64,000 nucleotides of DNA from Nibrella saemangeumensis (GTDB taxonomy: Bacteria; Bacteroidota; Bacteroidia; Cytophagales; Spirosomataceae): positions 1 to 64,000 of the forward strand of contig NZ_BAABHD010000076.1 of assembly GCF_039541915.1 (NCBI RefSeq), read 5' to 3'. Below the pieces are notes generated by a model, which did no database searches, was not told the DNA's origin, and was given only the letters and a program-made list of their open reading frames with translations. This document shows, in pieces, positions 20,501 through 28,784 of the stretch. The position numbers and the translations under genes are program-made. The stretch's first letter is position 1, and every line of letters begins with the position of its first letter.

Positions 20501-21014
20501 GACCTCGCAGATTCCATCCATTAAAAAGCGCTTCCCTACCTACCACGACTACGCCAGCCATCCGTTTGAGGAGATGTTTACCAACGAAGAACTCGCCGGA
20601 GTTTACGTTCGGGAGGCCCAGCAGATGGCCAGTTGTTACATCGAGAATCGGGGTAAGGCAGGGTTTGTTGTACACCGCCTGCCCATTGAAGCGCAGATGG
20701 CCCCGATTTATGGAATCCAGGCAAGTGACTTTACCGGCGATGGCAAAACAGACCTCTTGCTGGCGGGTAACTTCTACGGCTCCGAAACCATCGGTGGGCA
20801 ACAGGATGCCGGAAAAGGACTCCTGCTGGCCGGCAACGGCCGGGGCAACTTCCGCCCCATTTTGAATGCCGGGCTTAACCTGGATAAAGATGCCAAAGCC
20901 GTAGCCTCACTCCGCCGGCCCAACGGCTCCTTATGGTGGCTGGTTACCAACAACAATGGTCCGTTGCAGGTCTGGCAATCGACCGTCAGCCGTGTGCAGC
21001 TGACGAAGTTATAA
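17511..21014 (+). CDS. FG-GAP/VCBS repeat lipoprotein with UnbV (ASPIC) domain
   Basis: A 1167-residue lipoprotein (lipobox ending at Cys23, WLSSC). It contains many calcium-binding FG-GAP repeats of the form DFNKDGLADV or DYDRDGDLDCY, arranged as two beta-propellers, with a UnbV/ASPIC domain between them at about residues 565-650 (SPVRGFVSTVESALHFGLG). Such CRTAC1-like proteins often sit beside SusCD genes in Cytophagales; the role is unknown, probably surface binding of a glycan or glycoprotein. Residues 372-412 are an odd Gly/Ala/Pro-rich stretch interrupting a conserved segment; it is encoded by an inverted-repeat insertion (see the repeat entry). The gene follows the regulator by nine bases. 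Confidence 0.88.
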   Translation: MCTKLLFRSGWAVLWLAGWLSSCTSRDRLFVQRSSAETNITFNNRLTETDSVNALTFEYMYNGAGVGIGDFNKDGLADVYFAGNQVSSQLYLNEGAFHFKDITKQSGTGTNVWCTGVSVADVNQDSWPDIYVCVAGPEKDTTRRANKFFINNGPGPDGIPSFTERAAEYGLNDMGYSTQAAFFDYDRDGDLDCYLLTNAIETTNRNALRPKRTHGESPSNDRLYRNMSKEGKELTFVNVTHQSGILTEGYGLGLCVSDLDDNGWPDVYCANDFLSNDLVWLNQPGNQAGKALFTNQAAAMLKHQTHNGMGVDIADINNDALPDIVVMDMLPADNYRQKMMLPGSNYNRFQMDLQLGYEPQFVRNTLQLNRGSLGQAGWGEGQGAERKAQGVNSRDGINTSPPSPVRPAPTRLPVFSEVGQLAGIEKTDWSWAPLLADLDNDGWKDLYITNGYRRDVTNLDYIVFNHEQATFGTPEAQARKIKEELYRLPEINISNYAYCNQGSNPAAALTFTDVSADWGLDQAGYSNGAAYADFDNDGDLDLITNNIDGEALVLENRLNQRENAPHWLRLTFATTPELPVTIGTKVWLYAGNQVQMQELSPVRGFVSTVESALHFGLGSVSRIDSLVIRYPNGQKQVLRPSAVDQLLAVPYKPSGDWQESAPAGQPLFAELSAEHTGLHLTHQENAVVDFNRTPLLPHQYSKNGPCLTVGDANGDGLDDFFMGTDFGKPSAIYVQQASGRFALVCLPGSQAYEDMGAIFFDADGDGDQDLYVVSGGSQEEGLSEVYQDRLYLNAGKGAEGLPTYEIAFSAVPATRSSGSCVTAADFDGDGDVDLFRGGRIIPGQYPKPADSYLLRNDKGVFTDVTNQVAPGLRQAGMVTAAVWTDVNKDRKPDLMLVGEWMAPTLFTNTGDRLAGGTPKGLEETAGWWCSLLAKDMDGDGDVDFIAGNLGLNCKFRASAEEPVRVYAGDFDHNGRLDPILTYYLNHQQVPVAQRDVMTSQIPSIKKRFPTYHDYASHPFEEMFTNEELAGVYVREAQQMASCYIENRGKAGFVVHRLPIEAQMAPIYGIQASDFTGDGKTDLLLAGNFYGSETIGGQQDAGKGLLLAGNGRGNFRPILNAGLNLDKDAKAVASLRRPNGSLWWLVTNNNGPLQVWQSTVSRVQLTKL
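18634..18745. repeat. Inverted-repeat insertion inside the FG-GAP gene
   Basis: A perfect 15-bp inverted repeat (18634-18648 and 18731-18745, AAGCGGGTTGGGGCG) flanks an 82-bp core. The core also has two direct copies of GCAGGGAG at 18653 and 18674. The whole lies in frame and adds 41 codons between two conserved parts of the propeller. No target duplication is obvious. Confidence 0.7.
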
Positions 21015-21017
21015 ACG

Positions 21018-24000
21018 TTACGATGATGTCAGCTCTTCCGATGAACTTGTTTTAGCGTACTCGCCGGGCGATACGCCAAACTCTTTCCGGAACGCCCGGA
21101 TGAAGTAGTTCGGATCGTTGAACCCAACCTGATAGGCCACCTCGGCTACCTGCCGACCACTGGTTTGCAATAGCCTGGCCGCCCGCTGGAGCCGTATATT
21201 CCGAATCAAATCGTTACCGCCTTTGCCGGTCAGTGCTTTTAGTTTGCGGTAGAGCTGCGTATTGCTCATACCCAGTTCCTGCTCAAGCTGCTGTACTTCC
21301 AGTTCGGGGTCGGCAAGATGGGTCTCAATAAACGCGATCGCCTTTTTCAGGAACTGTTCCTCCGCCGATTCAATCGGTACATCGGCGGGTTGCAGATACA
21401 GCATCCGGCTGAACTTCGCCCGCAACCGCTTCCGGCCCTGAATCAGATTAGTAGCGCGGGTTTGCAGCACGCTTACGTTGAAGGGCTTGGTGATGTAATC
21501 GTCGGCACCCACGGTCAGCCCCTGCACCTTGCTTTCGTTGCTCGACCGGGAGGTAAGCAGAATCAACGGCACATGGCTGGTTTTCTCGTTGGTCTTGATG
21601 GCTTCGCAGAGTTGTACGCCGTCCATATCGGGCATCAGCCAGTCGCTGATGATCAGGTCAGGCACTTCTTTTTCCGCCTGGGCCATAGCCTCCTGCCCAT
21701 TGCTGGCCACCAGAACCCGGTAATGGGGCTGGAAGCAATCGGCCAGGTAGTGCCGTAGGTCGTCGTGATCCTCCACCACCAGCAGCAGCGGCTTATCGCC
21801 GGAGGAAACTGCCACCCTCGGCGTATCGTCCGTGTGGGTATCCAGGTACGTGGCCGGGCTATCGAGCGGTATGCCCGAATCGGTAGCCCGGTTCGAGAGC
21901 CAGTCGGCAGGGAAAGCGGCTTCGTACAGGGGTAGCACTACCATAAACACAGTACCCGCTCCCGGCTGGCTTTCGACCTGAACATTCCCCTGGTGCAATT
22001 CAATCAGCTCCCTGGTCAGGGCCAGGCCGATACCGGTACCCGCCTTTTTCAGCCGGTGCTGGCCGTTCACCTGGTAGAACCGGTCAAAAATGTGGCTGAT
22101 GTGCTCAGCCGATATGCCAATACCGGTGTCCTCAACTTCCAGCCGCAGTTCCGGCGCTGCGTCCGGCTCATGAATGGCACACCGGATGGTGACCATCCCT
22201 CCTTCCGACGTGTATTTCAGGGCATTGGCAATCAGATTATACAGGACTTTTTCGAGAATATCCGGATCAAAATAGCCGGTATACGTTGTCAGGTCGGCCT
22301 CTATGGTGAGCGTCACCCGCTGCTGCAGAGCGGCCGGCTCAAACGAATTTACCACCCGGCGCACAAACTCGATTACATCCAGCCGCATGATGTCGGGTTT
22401 TAACGACCCGGACTCCAGCTTCGACAAATCCAGCAGTTGATTAATCAACCGGAGCAACCGCCTGGCATTCTGGTGCATCGTCTGGAACTGCCCGCGTCGC
22501 CGGTCGGGCGTGAGGTCAGCCAGAAATTGTTCCAGGGGTGTCAGGATCAGCGTTAGCGGAGTCCTGAACTCGTGCGAGATATTAGTAAAGAATCCCGACC
22601 GGAGCCGGTCCAGTTCCCGCGCTTTTTCGGTCTCCAGGTGCTCCAGCCGCAGTTCCGTCTTGTAGCCCTCCCGAATCTGGATGATCCGGCGAATCAGCGC
22701 CAGCAATCCGGCAACCAGCAGCGCGTATAACAGATAAGCCCAGTTGGTCCGGTACCAGGGCGGCAGCACCGTCAGTTGCAGAACCGTTTCGGACGCCTGC
22801 CGGAAATCGTCGGACAAAGCTGCCTTCACCCGAAACAGGTACGTACCAGGGTCCAGGTTCGTATAGGTAGCTGAACTCTGCGAACCCACGTAGTTCCAGG
22901 TTGGTTCAAAGTTCTCCAGCCGGTAAGCATACCGGACGTTGCGGTACGCCTGAAACAGCACGGCCGAAAAATCGAACGTCACCACGGACTGATTATGCCG
23001 CAGCGTCATTTTCCTGGTTTCGGTCAGGTTGTGTGTCAGCGGAGCATCCGGGGCCCCCGGCACTACGGTTTTGTTAAACAGCTTCAGGCCAGTCAGATAC
23101 ACCGGAAACGTTGGCTGCGTTGCCTCCAGTTGCTTCGGGTGAAACACCGTCAGCCCATGTTTACCGCCCCAGAACAAGGTTCCGTTGGGACTTTGGCTCA
23201 CGGCTCGTTCCGTAAAGTCATTGCCCGGTAACCCATCACTTTGCCGGTAGGTACGAACCACCTTATCGGTGCGGTCAATCCGGCAGAGACCATCGTTGGT
23301 ACCCACCCACAGATTCCCCTGCGTATCCTCCCGAATGCTCATGATGGCGTCATTGGAAAGACCATTTTCGGTAGAGATCAGTTCGAAGCACTTCCGTTGA
23401 TGATCGTACCGATGCAGCCCACCGGAGGTGCCCACCCATACCCGTTTACGACTGTCAACCAGGAGGCAGATGATATGATTATCCAACAGTCCGCCGGCCT
23501 GTTGCATCCGGCGGTGAACGCGTAATTTGCCGGTACGGCGCTGCCATTCCAGGAGCCCATTCCCGTACGTACCGATCCACAAGGTGCTGTCGGGGGCCTC
23601 CACCAGGGTTGTAAAGGAATACGACATCCAGGGAAACGCCCGCACGGGCTCTATTTGCCAGGTACGTAGATCCATACGCCATATTCCCCCCTGGTTGGTC
23701 GCTATCCAGGCTTTGTTCCCCGCAGTAGGCACCACACTATGAATCTGAGCGGGTTTCAGGGTAGTAATGTGCCGGACAACCTGTCCCGTCCGGGGGTCAA
23801 ACACATCGGACCCTTCGTTCCAGACATTGACCAGCAGCGCCCGGTCCGACAGGCGATGAATATCCGTCACGTCATTCCCCGCCAGCGAACCAGGCTTGCC
23901 CGGCTGGTGCGAAAAATGCCGGAAGGTTTTTGTTTTCCGGTCCAGGTACGACAGACCCTGGGAGCTGCCCAGCCATACATTATTTAGGCTATCGGCCAGT

Positions 24001-25103
24001 ACGGCCGATACCTTCTGCGTGGGAAGGCTATTTTTCTGACCAATCTGGTGCGTGTATTGTTCAAAGGAGTCCGGCTGTTTAAACAGCACGTTGAGTCCTC
24101 CCTCCCAGGTGCCAATCCAGATGTTTCCCTGCCGGTCGCCCCGCACACATACCATGGCGTGTGTACTCAGGCTATGCTGGTCGGCCGGATTAGCGCGGTA
24201 GTGGCTGATTTGCTCAAAGCGGGCATTTTCGGCTACCACCAGGCCATCGTCGGTACCCAGCCAGTACCGTCCGGTTTTGTCTTCATACAGGCTCCGGGCT
24301 ATATTGATACCCTCCAGAATTCGGGGGCGGAAAAAAACCGATTCAAACTGGTCACGCTGGGGGTTATAGCGGAACAAGCCCCACCCCTGCGTACCCACCC
24401 AGATCGTACCCCGGCTGTCGCACAGCATCGTCATGGTATTCCCCGACGATAGACTCCCCTGCGAGGGCAACTTATAAACCTGAAGGGTATTATCCGTTAG
24501 CCGCATTCGGGCAATGGTTCCCCCGGCGCTGCCTAGCCAGAGATTGCCGGTAACGTCGAAACATAAACGCTGAATTACATCCGAAGGCAGCCGGTCGGCT
24601 TTGGCGGTAAACTGACGAACCTGCCGGGTAGCCGGGTCAATCGTTAAAACGCCCTGTCCATAGGTAGCCGCCCAGATATGCCCGGTAGCGTCCTGAACCA
24701 AATCGGTGATTGATGTCGTGGCAATATCGGCCCCCGTTGCCGTTCGGGAAAGTTTATCAAAATGAACACCCGACGGAGCCAGCAGATTCAGACCACCCGA
24801 CCGGGTACCAACCCAGAGCTGGTGCCGACGGTCTTCCAACAGGCAGGTAATTTCGTTACTGCTGATGCTGCGCGGATCGCGCTGGGAGCGCCGGTAGATC
24901 TGGAACTTCTGCCCATCGTACCGGTTCAGGCCATCGGCGGTGCCCAGCCATAAAAACCCGTTCTGGTCCTGAATCAGGGTGTTGACAATATTATGAGATA
25001 ATCCATCGCTGGTAGTCAGGCGTTTAAAAGCAGCCTGCGCCTGGCAGGTAATCCTCGCAGTGAGTAGCAGCAGGACCAAGACCAGCAGATAGCGAACACG
25101 CAT
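21018..25103 (-). CDS. Hybrid two-component system regulator (HTCS)
   Basis: A 1361-residue one-protein signalling system. Order: signal peptide (1-23), about fourteen reg_prop blades forming two periplasmic propellers (25-700), a Y_Y_Y domain (about 710-775), one membrane helix (WAYLLYALLVAGLLALI), HisKA with the phospho-accepting His844 (NISHEFRTPL), HATPase with DTGIGI and GTGIGLALT, a receiver with Asp1154 (ISDWLMPD) and a C-terminal AraC helix-turn-helix. HTCS proteins bind oligosaccharide released from a glycan and switch on the nearby utilisation operon. All key residues are present. It is convergent with the FG-GAP gene, four bases apart, so it has its own promoter. Confidence 0.96.
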   Translation of the reverse strand: MRVRYLLVLVLLLLTARITCQAQAAFKRLTTSDGLSHNIVNTLIQDQNGFLWLGTADGLNRYDGQKFQIYRRSQRDPRSISSNEITCLLEDRRHQLWVGTRSGGLNLLAPSGVHFDKLSRTATGADIATTSITDLVQDATGHIWAATYGQGVLTIDPATRQVRQFTAKADRLPSDVIQRLCFDVTGNLWLGSAGGTIARMRLTDNTLQVYKLPSQGSLSSGNTMTMLCDSRGTIWVGTQGWGLFRYNPQRDQFESVFFRPRILEGINIARSLYEDKTGRYWLGTDDGLVVAENARFEQISHYRANPADQHSLSTHAMVCVRGDRQGNIWIGTWEGGLNVLFKQPDSFEQYTHQIGQKNSLPTQKVSAVLADSLNNVWLGSSQGLSYLDRKTKTFRHFSHQPGKPGSLAGNDVTDIHRLSDRALLVNVWNEGSDVFDPRTGQVVRHITTLKPAQIHSVVPTAGNKAWIATNQGGIWRMDLRTWQIEPVRAFPWMSYSFTTLVEAPDSTLWIGTYGNGLLEWQRRTGKLRVHRRMQQAGGLLDNHIICLLVDSRKRVWVGTSGGLHRYDHQRKCFELISTENGLSNDAIMSIREDTQGNLWVGTNDGLCRIDRTDKVVRTYRQSDGLPGNDFTERAVSQSPNGTLFWGGKHGLTVFHPKQLEATQPTFPVYLTGLKLFNKTVVPGAPDAPLTHNLTETRKMTLRHNQSVVTFDFSAVLFQAYRNVRYAYRLENFEPTWNYVGSQSSATYTNLDPGTYLFRVKAALSDDFRQASETVLQLTVLPPWYRTNWAYLLYALLVAGLLALIRRIIQIREGYKTELRLEHLETEKARELDRLRSGFFTNISHEFRTPLTLILTPLEQFLADLTPDRRRGQFQTMHQNARRLLRLINQLLDLSKLESGSLKPDIMRLDVIEFVRRVVNSFEPAALQQRVTLTIEADLTTYTGYFDPDILEKVLYNLIANALKYTSEGGMVTIRCAIHEPDAAPELRLEVEDTGIGISAEHISHIFDRFYQVNGQHRLKKAGTGIGLALTRELIELHQGNVQVESQPGAGTVFMVVLPLYEAAFPADWLSNRATDSGIPLDSPATYLDTHTDDTPRVAVSSGDKPLLLVVEDHDDLRHYLADCFQPHYRVLVASNGQEAMAQAEKEVPDLIISDWLMPDMDGVQLCEAIKTNEKTSHVPLILLTSRSSNESKVQGLTVGADDYITKPFNVSVLQTRATNLIQGRKRLRAKFSRMLYLQPADVPIESAEEQFLKKAIAFIETHLADPELEVQQLEQELGMSNTQLYRKLKALTGKGGNDLIRNIRLQRAARLLQTSGRQVAEVAYQVGFNDPNYFIRAFRKEFGVSPGEYAKTSSSEELTSS

Positions 25104-25213
25104 ATGACGTTTTCCTTTTCCTACGTGTCAAAATACAAAATTTTCGTAGACAAATGCCGAATTAAAGCGCTGAGTTCACCTCCTTTGTGCTAACGCGACC
25201 GGGTAAAAAAGAA

Positions 25214-25239
25214 AACCCCGGCTCGTTGGAGCCGGGGTT
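25214..25239 (-). terminator. Terminator after the DUF4136 gene
   Basis: An 11-bp perfect stem (25214-25224 with 25229-25239) with a GTTG loop is followed on the - strand by a T-rich run. It ends the DUF4136 transcript and separates it from the HTCS gene. Confidence 0.88.
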
Positions 25240-25259
25240 CTTATATAAATGTAAGCTGA

Positions 25260-25826
25260 TTAGCGGACAGCACCGTAGTCCTGACCGGCGCTCTCGGGGA
25301 AGTTCTTCATGATGCTGACCACGGACTCGCGGAAAGCGGCATCCCGATCACGCTCCTTACGCTGGTTCAATTGACCGGTTGCCCAGCCCTGCCAGATAAT
25401 GTCGTTGGTACGGGCATCGTAAACGTTTACCACGATCCGGTTCTCTTCGTAATTACGCGAGTACACCTGGTTGGAACCCGGTCCCCACCAGCCCCAGTAC
25501 GGGCTCCAGTTGTTGTTGGACTGGATTTGCTGACGGTCACGTGAGTCGGCGAAGAACCGAATTACCAGATCGGCGTTGCCACCCTGAGCCGGTTTGTAAC
25601 CCCGGGCTTTCAGGGATTGATCCAGGGCATCGGCAATCCGGCGCTGGTTCAGGTTACCACCCACAATCGGGTCGGCGTTCCGCTGGCGATCTGCTTCGAT
25701 ACGGTACGTGCTGAACTGGCGCACGTTCACTTTCGGGTCGTGGTCGTATTTAACCGTGACGGCCGGCGCACAGGAAGCCAACAGACCCGCCACAAACAAG
25801 CTTGCTATTATGCCTTTGAGTTTCAT
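25260..25826 (-). CDS. DUF4136 lipoprotein
   Basis: A 188-residue lipoprotein with lipobox ending at Cys19 (LLASC) and the DUF4136 pattern: a start like VKYDHDP..FSTYRIE, a middle region of alternating strands, and a final helix (RDAAFRESVVSIMKNFP). The family is widespread in Proteobacteria and Bacteroidota and has no known function; it is thought to sit in the periplasm. It is monocistronic with its own terminator. The prophage integrase gene begins 155 bp upstream of it. Confidence 0.9.
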   Translation of the reverse strand: MKLKGIIASLFVAGLLASCAPAVTVKYDHDPKVNVRQFSTYRIEADRQRNADPIVGGNLNQRRIADALDQSLKARGYKPAQGGNADLVIRFFADSRDRQQIQSNNNWSPYWGWWGPGSNQVYSRNYEENRIVVNVYDARTNDIIWQGWATGQLNQRKERDRDAAFRESVVSIMKNFPESAGQDYGAVR

Positions 25827-25980
25827 AGTATGGTTGCGTTAAGAATTAGTACTGTAGATTACGGTAGTGGCTAAGGCCACCATCGCCTAAAACCATCTTG
25901 ATAACGCTACCGGATGGTTGTTAGTATACAGCACTATTGTTCTAAGTCTATTTACCTACGAAAGAAATCCTTTCAGATAC
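25827..25980. other. Prophage left junction region
   Basis: About 150 bp between the DUF4136 start and the integrase stop. It should contain the DUF4136 promoter and the left attachment site. A short hairpin (GTGGC and GCCAC around 25867-25880) is present. No tRNA gene is seen. The attachment core cannot be fixed without the right end. Confidence 0.5.
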
Positions 25981-27369
25981 TTAACAATTTGCAACATCTT
26001 CGTGTTCCACGAAACCATCTTTTTCGTCGTTTTTCGCAGAATGTTGCACCATTGTTGCACCACGTTTTTGATAGACCTGATTGGCCCTGTCAACGACTGA
26101 TTGCTTGAAGCGGGACACGTACCGCTGCGTCGTTGAAATCAGTTCATGGGTCAAGCTGAGTTGTACCAGCCGCAAGTCGCCTGTTTCTTCGTACAGATGG
26201 TCAGCGAAGCTATGACGGGCGTCGTGGATACCTTTCGGCGCGGTGGTGCCTAGCTGCTCAGCAATCCGCTTGAACAAGATGCCTAAATAGCTTATCTGTG
26301 ACTTAACTTTTTCGGTCAGCTTCGGCTCAGGCAGATAACGATAATTAGGCTTCAGGAACGGAAACAGAAAATCATCCGGCTCCTTTCCTTCGGCGTACTC
26401 CAGCAGCCAGGGCAAAATCGCAGGTTCAATCAGCACCGTTTTGTTTTTATTCTTCTTATCGCTTACATAAGCGAACCGGTATTGCAGTTCCAGCTTACGC
26501 TCAGGGGTCATCTGCCAAACAGATTGCACCTGATAAGCGCGGGCTGTCAGCAAGTCACCGCCCCGAATACCATGCAGGTAATAGGAAATCACAAAAAACT
26601 TACGGGCATCATCCAGTCGGCGCTGTGGCGCGGTTTCAGTCGGTAGCTGCTTGGTTTCCCAAATCTCCATTTCAGCCGTTGTCAGCCATACCGGATTAAC
26701 CGGAGCCGTCACCAGTGATTTACCCCGCATAGGGTTATCCTCTGACGGCAGCTTGTTTAGTATGATATACCCGTTTATGTGCTGCTTCAGTCGGCGCAGG
26801 TAGTCGGTAGCGGTATTGCGTTTGGATGCCTCGGTCGAAGTCTTACGACCGGTTGACCGGTTCAGCAGGTAGGTTTCAAAGCGCTCCAGTACCGCAGGTG
26901 AAAGCTGATGCAGGGAAATAGGCTGCTTTTCGTCTATATTGAGAAACGCTCGCAGCGCTCGCATCATGCTTATTTGTGCGTTCATGTTGGCCGTCTGCCC
27001 ACGCTGGCGGTACAGATCTATCTGCTCGTCAATGTAAGCAGACAAGTACATATCGGACAGGTTAGTTATCCGGCGTACTACGTCATCGACAGTAAAGGGC
27101 GGTTTTCGTTGCAGGTCAGCAATTACCTGAAGTGTCCTATCCCACAGAGCTTTAATCATGCCGTTAAGCGCGACATAGTCCGGATGCGACTTACGGACCC
27201 AACTCTGCGACTCTGACTTACCGTCCGGATTGAACTGCTTGGGTGTAACATAGACGCTGGTGCCAATACGCTTAGTTTGTCGGTTGGCTGTAATGCGCAG
27301 CATCACCAGATGCCGCCCGTCTTCGTTGGCGCGTGGATGCAGTACCACCTTTAACGTGACATTTCCCAT
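25981..27369 (-). CDS. Tyrosine recombinase (prophage integrase)
   Basis: A 462-residue integrase of the Bacteroidota type. The N-terminal part is an arm-binding and SAM-like domain; the catalytic domain shows Arg269 (HGIRGGD), the HxxR box with His382 and Arg385 (HDARHSF) and the nucleophile Tyr417 (TQRYVSRF). It joins phage and host attachment sites. It is the last gene of a leftward operon after the repressor (20 bp apart) and lies next to the presumed left attachment site. A clear Shine-Dalgarno sequence, unusual for this phylum, fixes the start at 27369. Confidence 0.94.
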   Translation of the reverse strand: MGNVTLKVVLHPRANEDGRHLVMLRITANRQTKRIGTSVYVTPKQFNPDGKSESQSWVRKSHPDYVALNGMIKALWDRTLQVIADLQRKPPFTVDDVVRRITNLSDMYLSAYIDEQIDLYRQRGQTANMNAQISMMRALRAFLNIDEKQPISLHQLSPAVLERFETYLLNRSTGRKTSTEASKRNTATDYLRRLKQHINGYIILNKLPSEDNPMRGKSLVTAPVNPVWLTTAEMEIWETKQLPTETAPQRRLDDARKFFVISYYLHGIRGGDLLTARAYQVQSVWQMTPERKLELQYRFAYVSDKKNKNKTVLIEPAILPWLLEYAEGKEPDDFLFPFLKPNYRYLPEPKLTEKVKSQISYLGILFKRIAEQLGTTAPKGIHDARHSFADHLYEETGDLRLVQLSLTHELISTTQRYVSRFKQSVVDRANQVYQKRGATMVQHSAKNDEKDGFVEHEDVANC

Positions 27370-27374
27370 AATAA

Positions 27375-27385
27375 GCCTCCCTCCT
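27375..27385 (-). promoter_or_regulatory. Strong Shine-Dalgarno before the integrase
   Basis: On the - strand the sequence AGGAGGGAGGC ends a few bases before the integrase ATG. Most genes in this window lack such a site, so it stands out and supports the start at 27369. Confidence 0.6.
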
Positions 27386-27389
27386 ATTA

Positions 27390-28352
27390 TTACATGGCAC
27401 CATCAAGAATGCGACTCACCCGGAAGAACAGGGTAATGTCCCCCTGTTGCAGCGATACACTGCTGCCGTTGTAGGCCGACAGTTCCAGCGACCCGCCGTT
27501 GCGCAGGCGGTTGGCCTCAATGCGCTTTACGATCAGCCCGTTGTCGAACTGCTGAATGGCCACTACTCCGTCACTCAGGCGCTCATACTGCGCAGGCTCC
27601 AGCCATTCAACCAACACTTTATAACCGGGTAACAGCGCAGGCTCCATGCGGTCGTTGGACGCGATCTCCAGGGCAAAGTAGCGGCCAGTCCGTCCCGGCT
27701 CAACGGCGGTTTTAGGCGCAAACGCCAGCGAATCGGGCATCAGCGCCGGTACGAACTCATCCTGAATCTGCTTAAGCCGGGCCTCCGACAGCTCTGACCG
27801 GTGGGCTACGCGAATCAGCGGAACGGCGATCATAGTATCAGCCATCGGCCGCATATCGACTCTCGACAGACGGCTCCCGCCGAAAACTTCCTCGGTGGCA
27901 ACCGGACGACCTAAAATCTTGCCCAGCGCATACAGCAGCGAATCGTGTACTTCTTTGTGAAACCGGGCCGTCTTGGTGTACATATGCGCCTGATTGCGCG
28001 AAACACCCATGGTATCGCCTAGTTTCTGCTGCGTGATGTCGTAGCGGTCGAGAAACCGCCGAAGCCATTCCCCTTCGTTTTCAGCTTTTGTCGTGGTGGC
28101 TTTATGGCCCCGCTCGGAAAGGGTCAGGCTTTCCGGCAAGTCCGTGCTGTCCTCATCAAGCAGCCATTCCAGACTGATCTCGTTGAAGGCACCCGCAATC
28201 TTTTCCAGTGCGTCACGGCTGGGAGCGTCCGGACTGGCCGATCGTTCCCAGCGGGCCATTGTAGACGGCGCTACACCGATCAACTTGGAGAATTTGTGCT
28301 GGTTGAGCCCCACCTTCTCCCGGATGGCAGAAATTTTCTCGTTTGTGGTCAT
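27390..28352 (-). CDS. CI-like phage repressor with degenerate S24 domain
   Basis: About 320 residues. The N-terminal XRE helix-turn-helix (MTTNEKISAIREKVGLNQHK... STMARWE) starts at the ATG at 28352. A second HTH-like segment (ITQQKLGDTMGVSRNQAHMY, about 120-150) follows, then an S24/LexA-type C-terminal domain. In S24 peptidases the nucleophile is Ser in the motif G/D-S-M-E-P; here the motif reads NDRMEP with Arg235 in its place, while the Lys276 general base (IVKRIE) is kept. Self-cleavage is therefore probably lost. It would keep the lytic genes off; the divergent small gene at 28513 is the Cro counterpart. Confidence 0.85.
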   Translation of the reverse strand: MTTNEKISAIREKVGLNQHKFSKLIGVAPSTMARWERSASPDAPSRDALEKIAGAFNEISLEWLLDEDSTDLPESLTLSERGHKATTTKAENEGEWLRRFLDRYDITQQKLGDTMGVSRNQAHMYTKTARFHKEVHDSLLYALGKILGRPVATEEVFGGSRLSRVDMRPMADTMIAVPLIRVAHRSELSEARLKQIQDEFVPALMPDSLAFAPKTAVEPGRTGRYFALEIASNDRMEPALLPGYKVLVEWLEPAQYERLSDGVVAIQQFDNGLIVKRIEANRLRNGGSLELSAYNGSSVSLQQGDITLFFRVSRILDGAM

Positions 28353-28512
28353 TACCCGTTCAGTCAGGAAATTAACAATCATGCGCTGTACTCTCTGTTG
28401 TTTTCTGTCGAAAGATTTTACTCTAAATTTTGCTTTTATTTTTTCTAATGTCAATATTCGCAATAATTTTTAATTACAACGCTGATAACCTACGCAAAGA
28501 TTACTATTTACC
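28353..28512. promoter_or_regulatory. Divergent control region between repressor and early operon
   Basis: A 160-bp very AT-rich intergenic region separates the repressor and the first early gene and should hold both promoters and the operators. A weak match to the phage 18-bp motif (GTCAATATTCGCAATAAT) lies at 28450-28467. No exact promoter can be assigned by eye. Confidence 0.55.
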
Positions 28513-28761
28513 ATGAGCGAACCACAAAAAATTTTTCAGACGGTAGCGGAAAAGCTAGGGTTTAACCAGATCGCGGCGAAATCTTATGTGACCTACCAGG
28601 CGGTGAGTCGCATGGCCAGAAATCCGCAGTTAGGTTTTAAACGCAATATCCGGGGCAGAATCCTGTCGGCAACGCTGGACATGGCCAGAGAAGAAGCACA
28701 GAAGTGGAACCAATACGTAGCAGAACTGGAAAAATGGAAAACCGAGGAATTGCAGGCGTAG
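28513..28761 (+). CDS. Small Cro-position DNA-binding protein
   Basis: An 82-residue protein, first gene of the early operon and directly divergent from the repressor, which is the place of Cro. Its N-terminal half (KIFQTVAEKLGFNQIAAKSYVTYQAVSRMARN) looks like a helix-turn-helix, and the C-terminal half is a charged helix. Function as a repressor antagonist is inferred from position only; the family is not recognised. Confidence 0.65.
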   Translation: MSEPQKIFQTVAEKLGFNQIAAKSYVTYQAVSRMARNPQLGFKRNIRGRILSATLDMAREEAQKWNQYVAELEKWKTEELQA

Positions 28762-28784
28762 TATCACAGGCACAGGTAGTGCCT

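Noticed and set aside
25827..25980. tRNA gene as attachment site
   Set aside because: No cloverleaf or CCA end can be drawn from this stretch on either strand.
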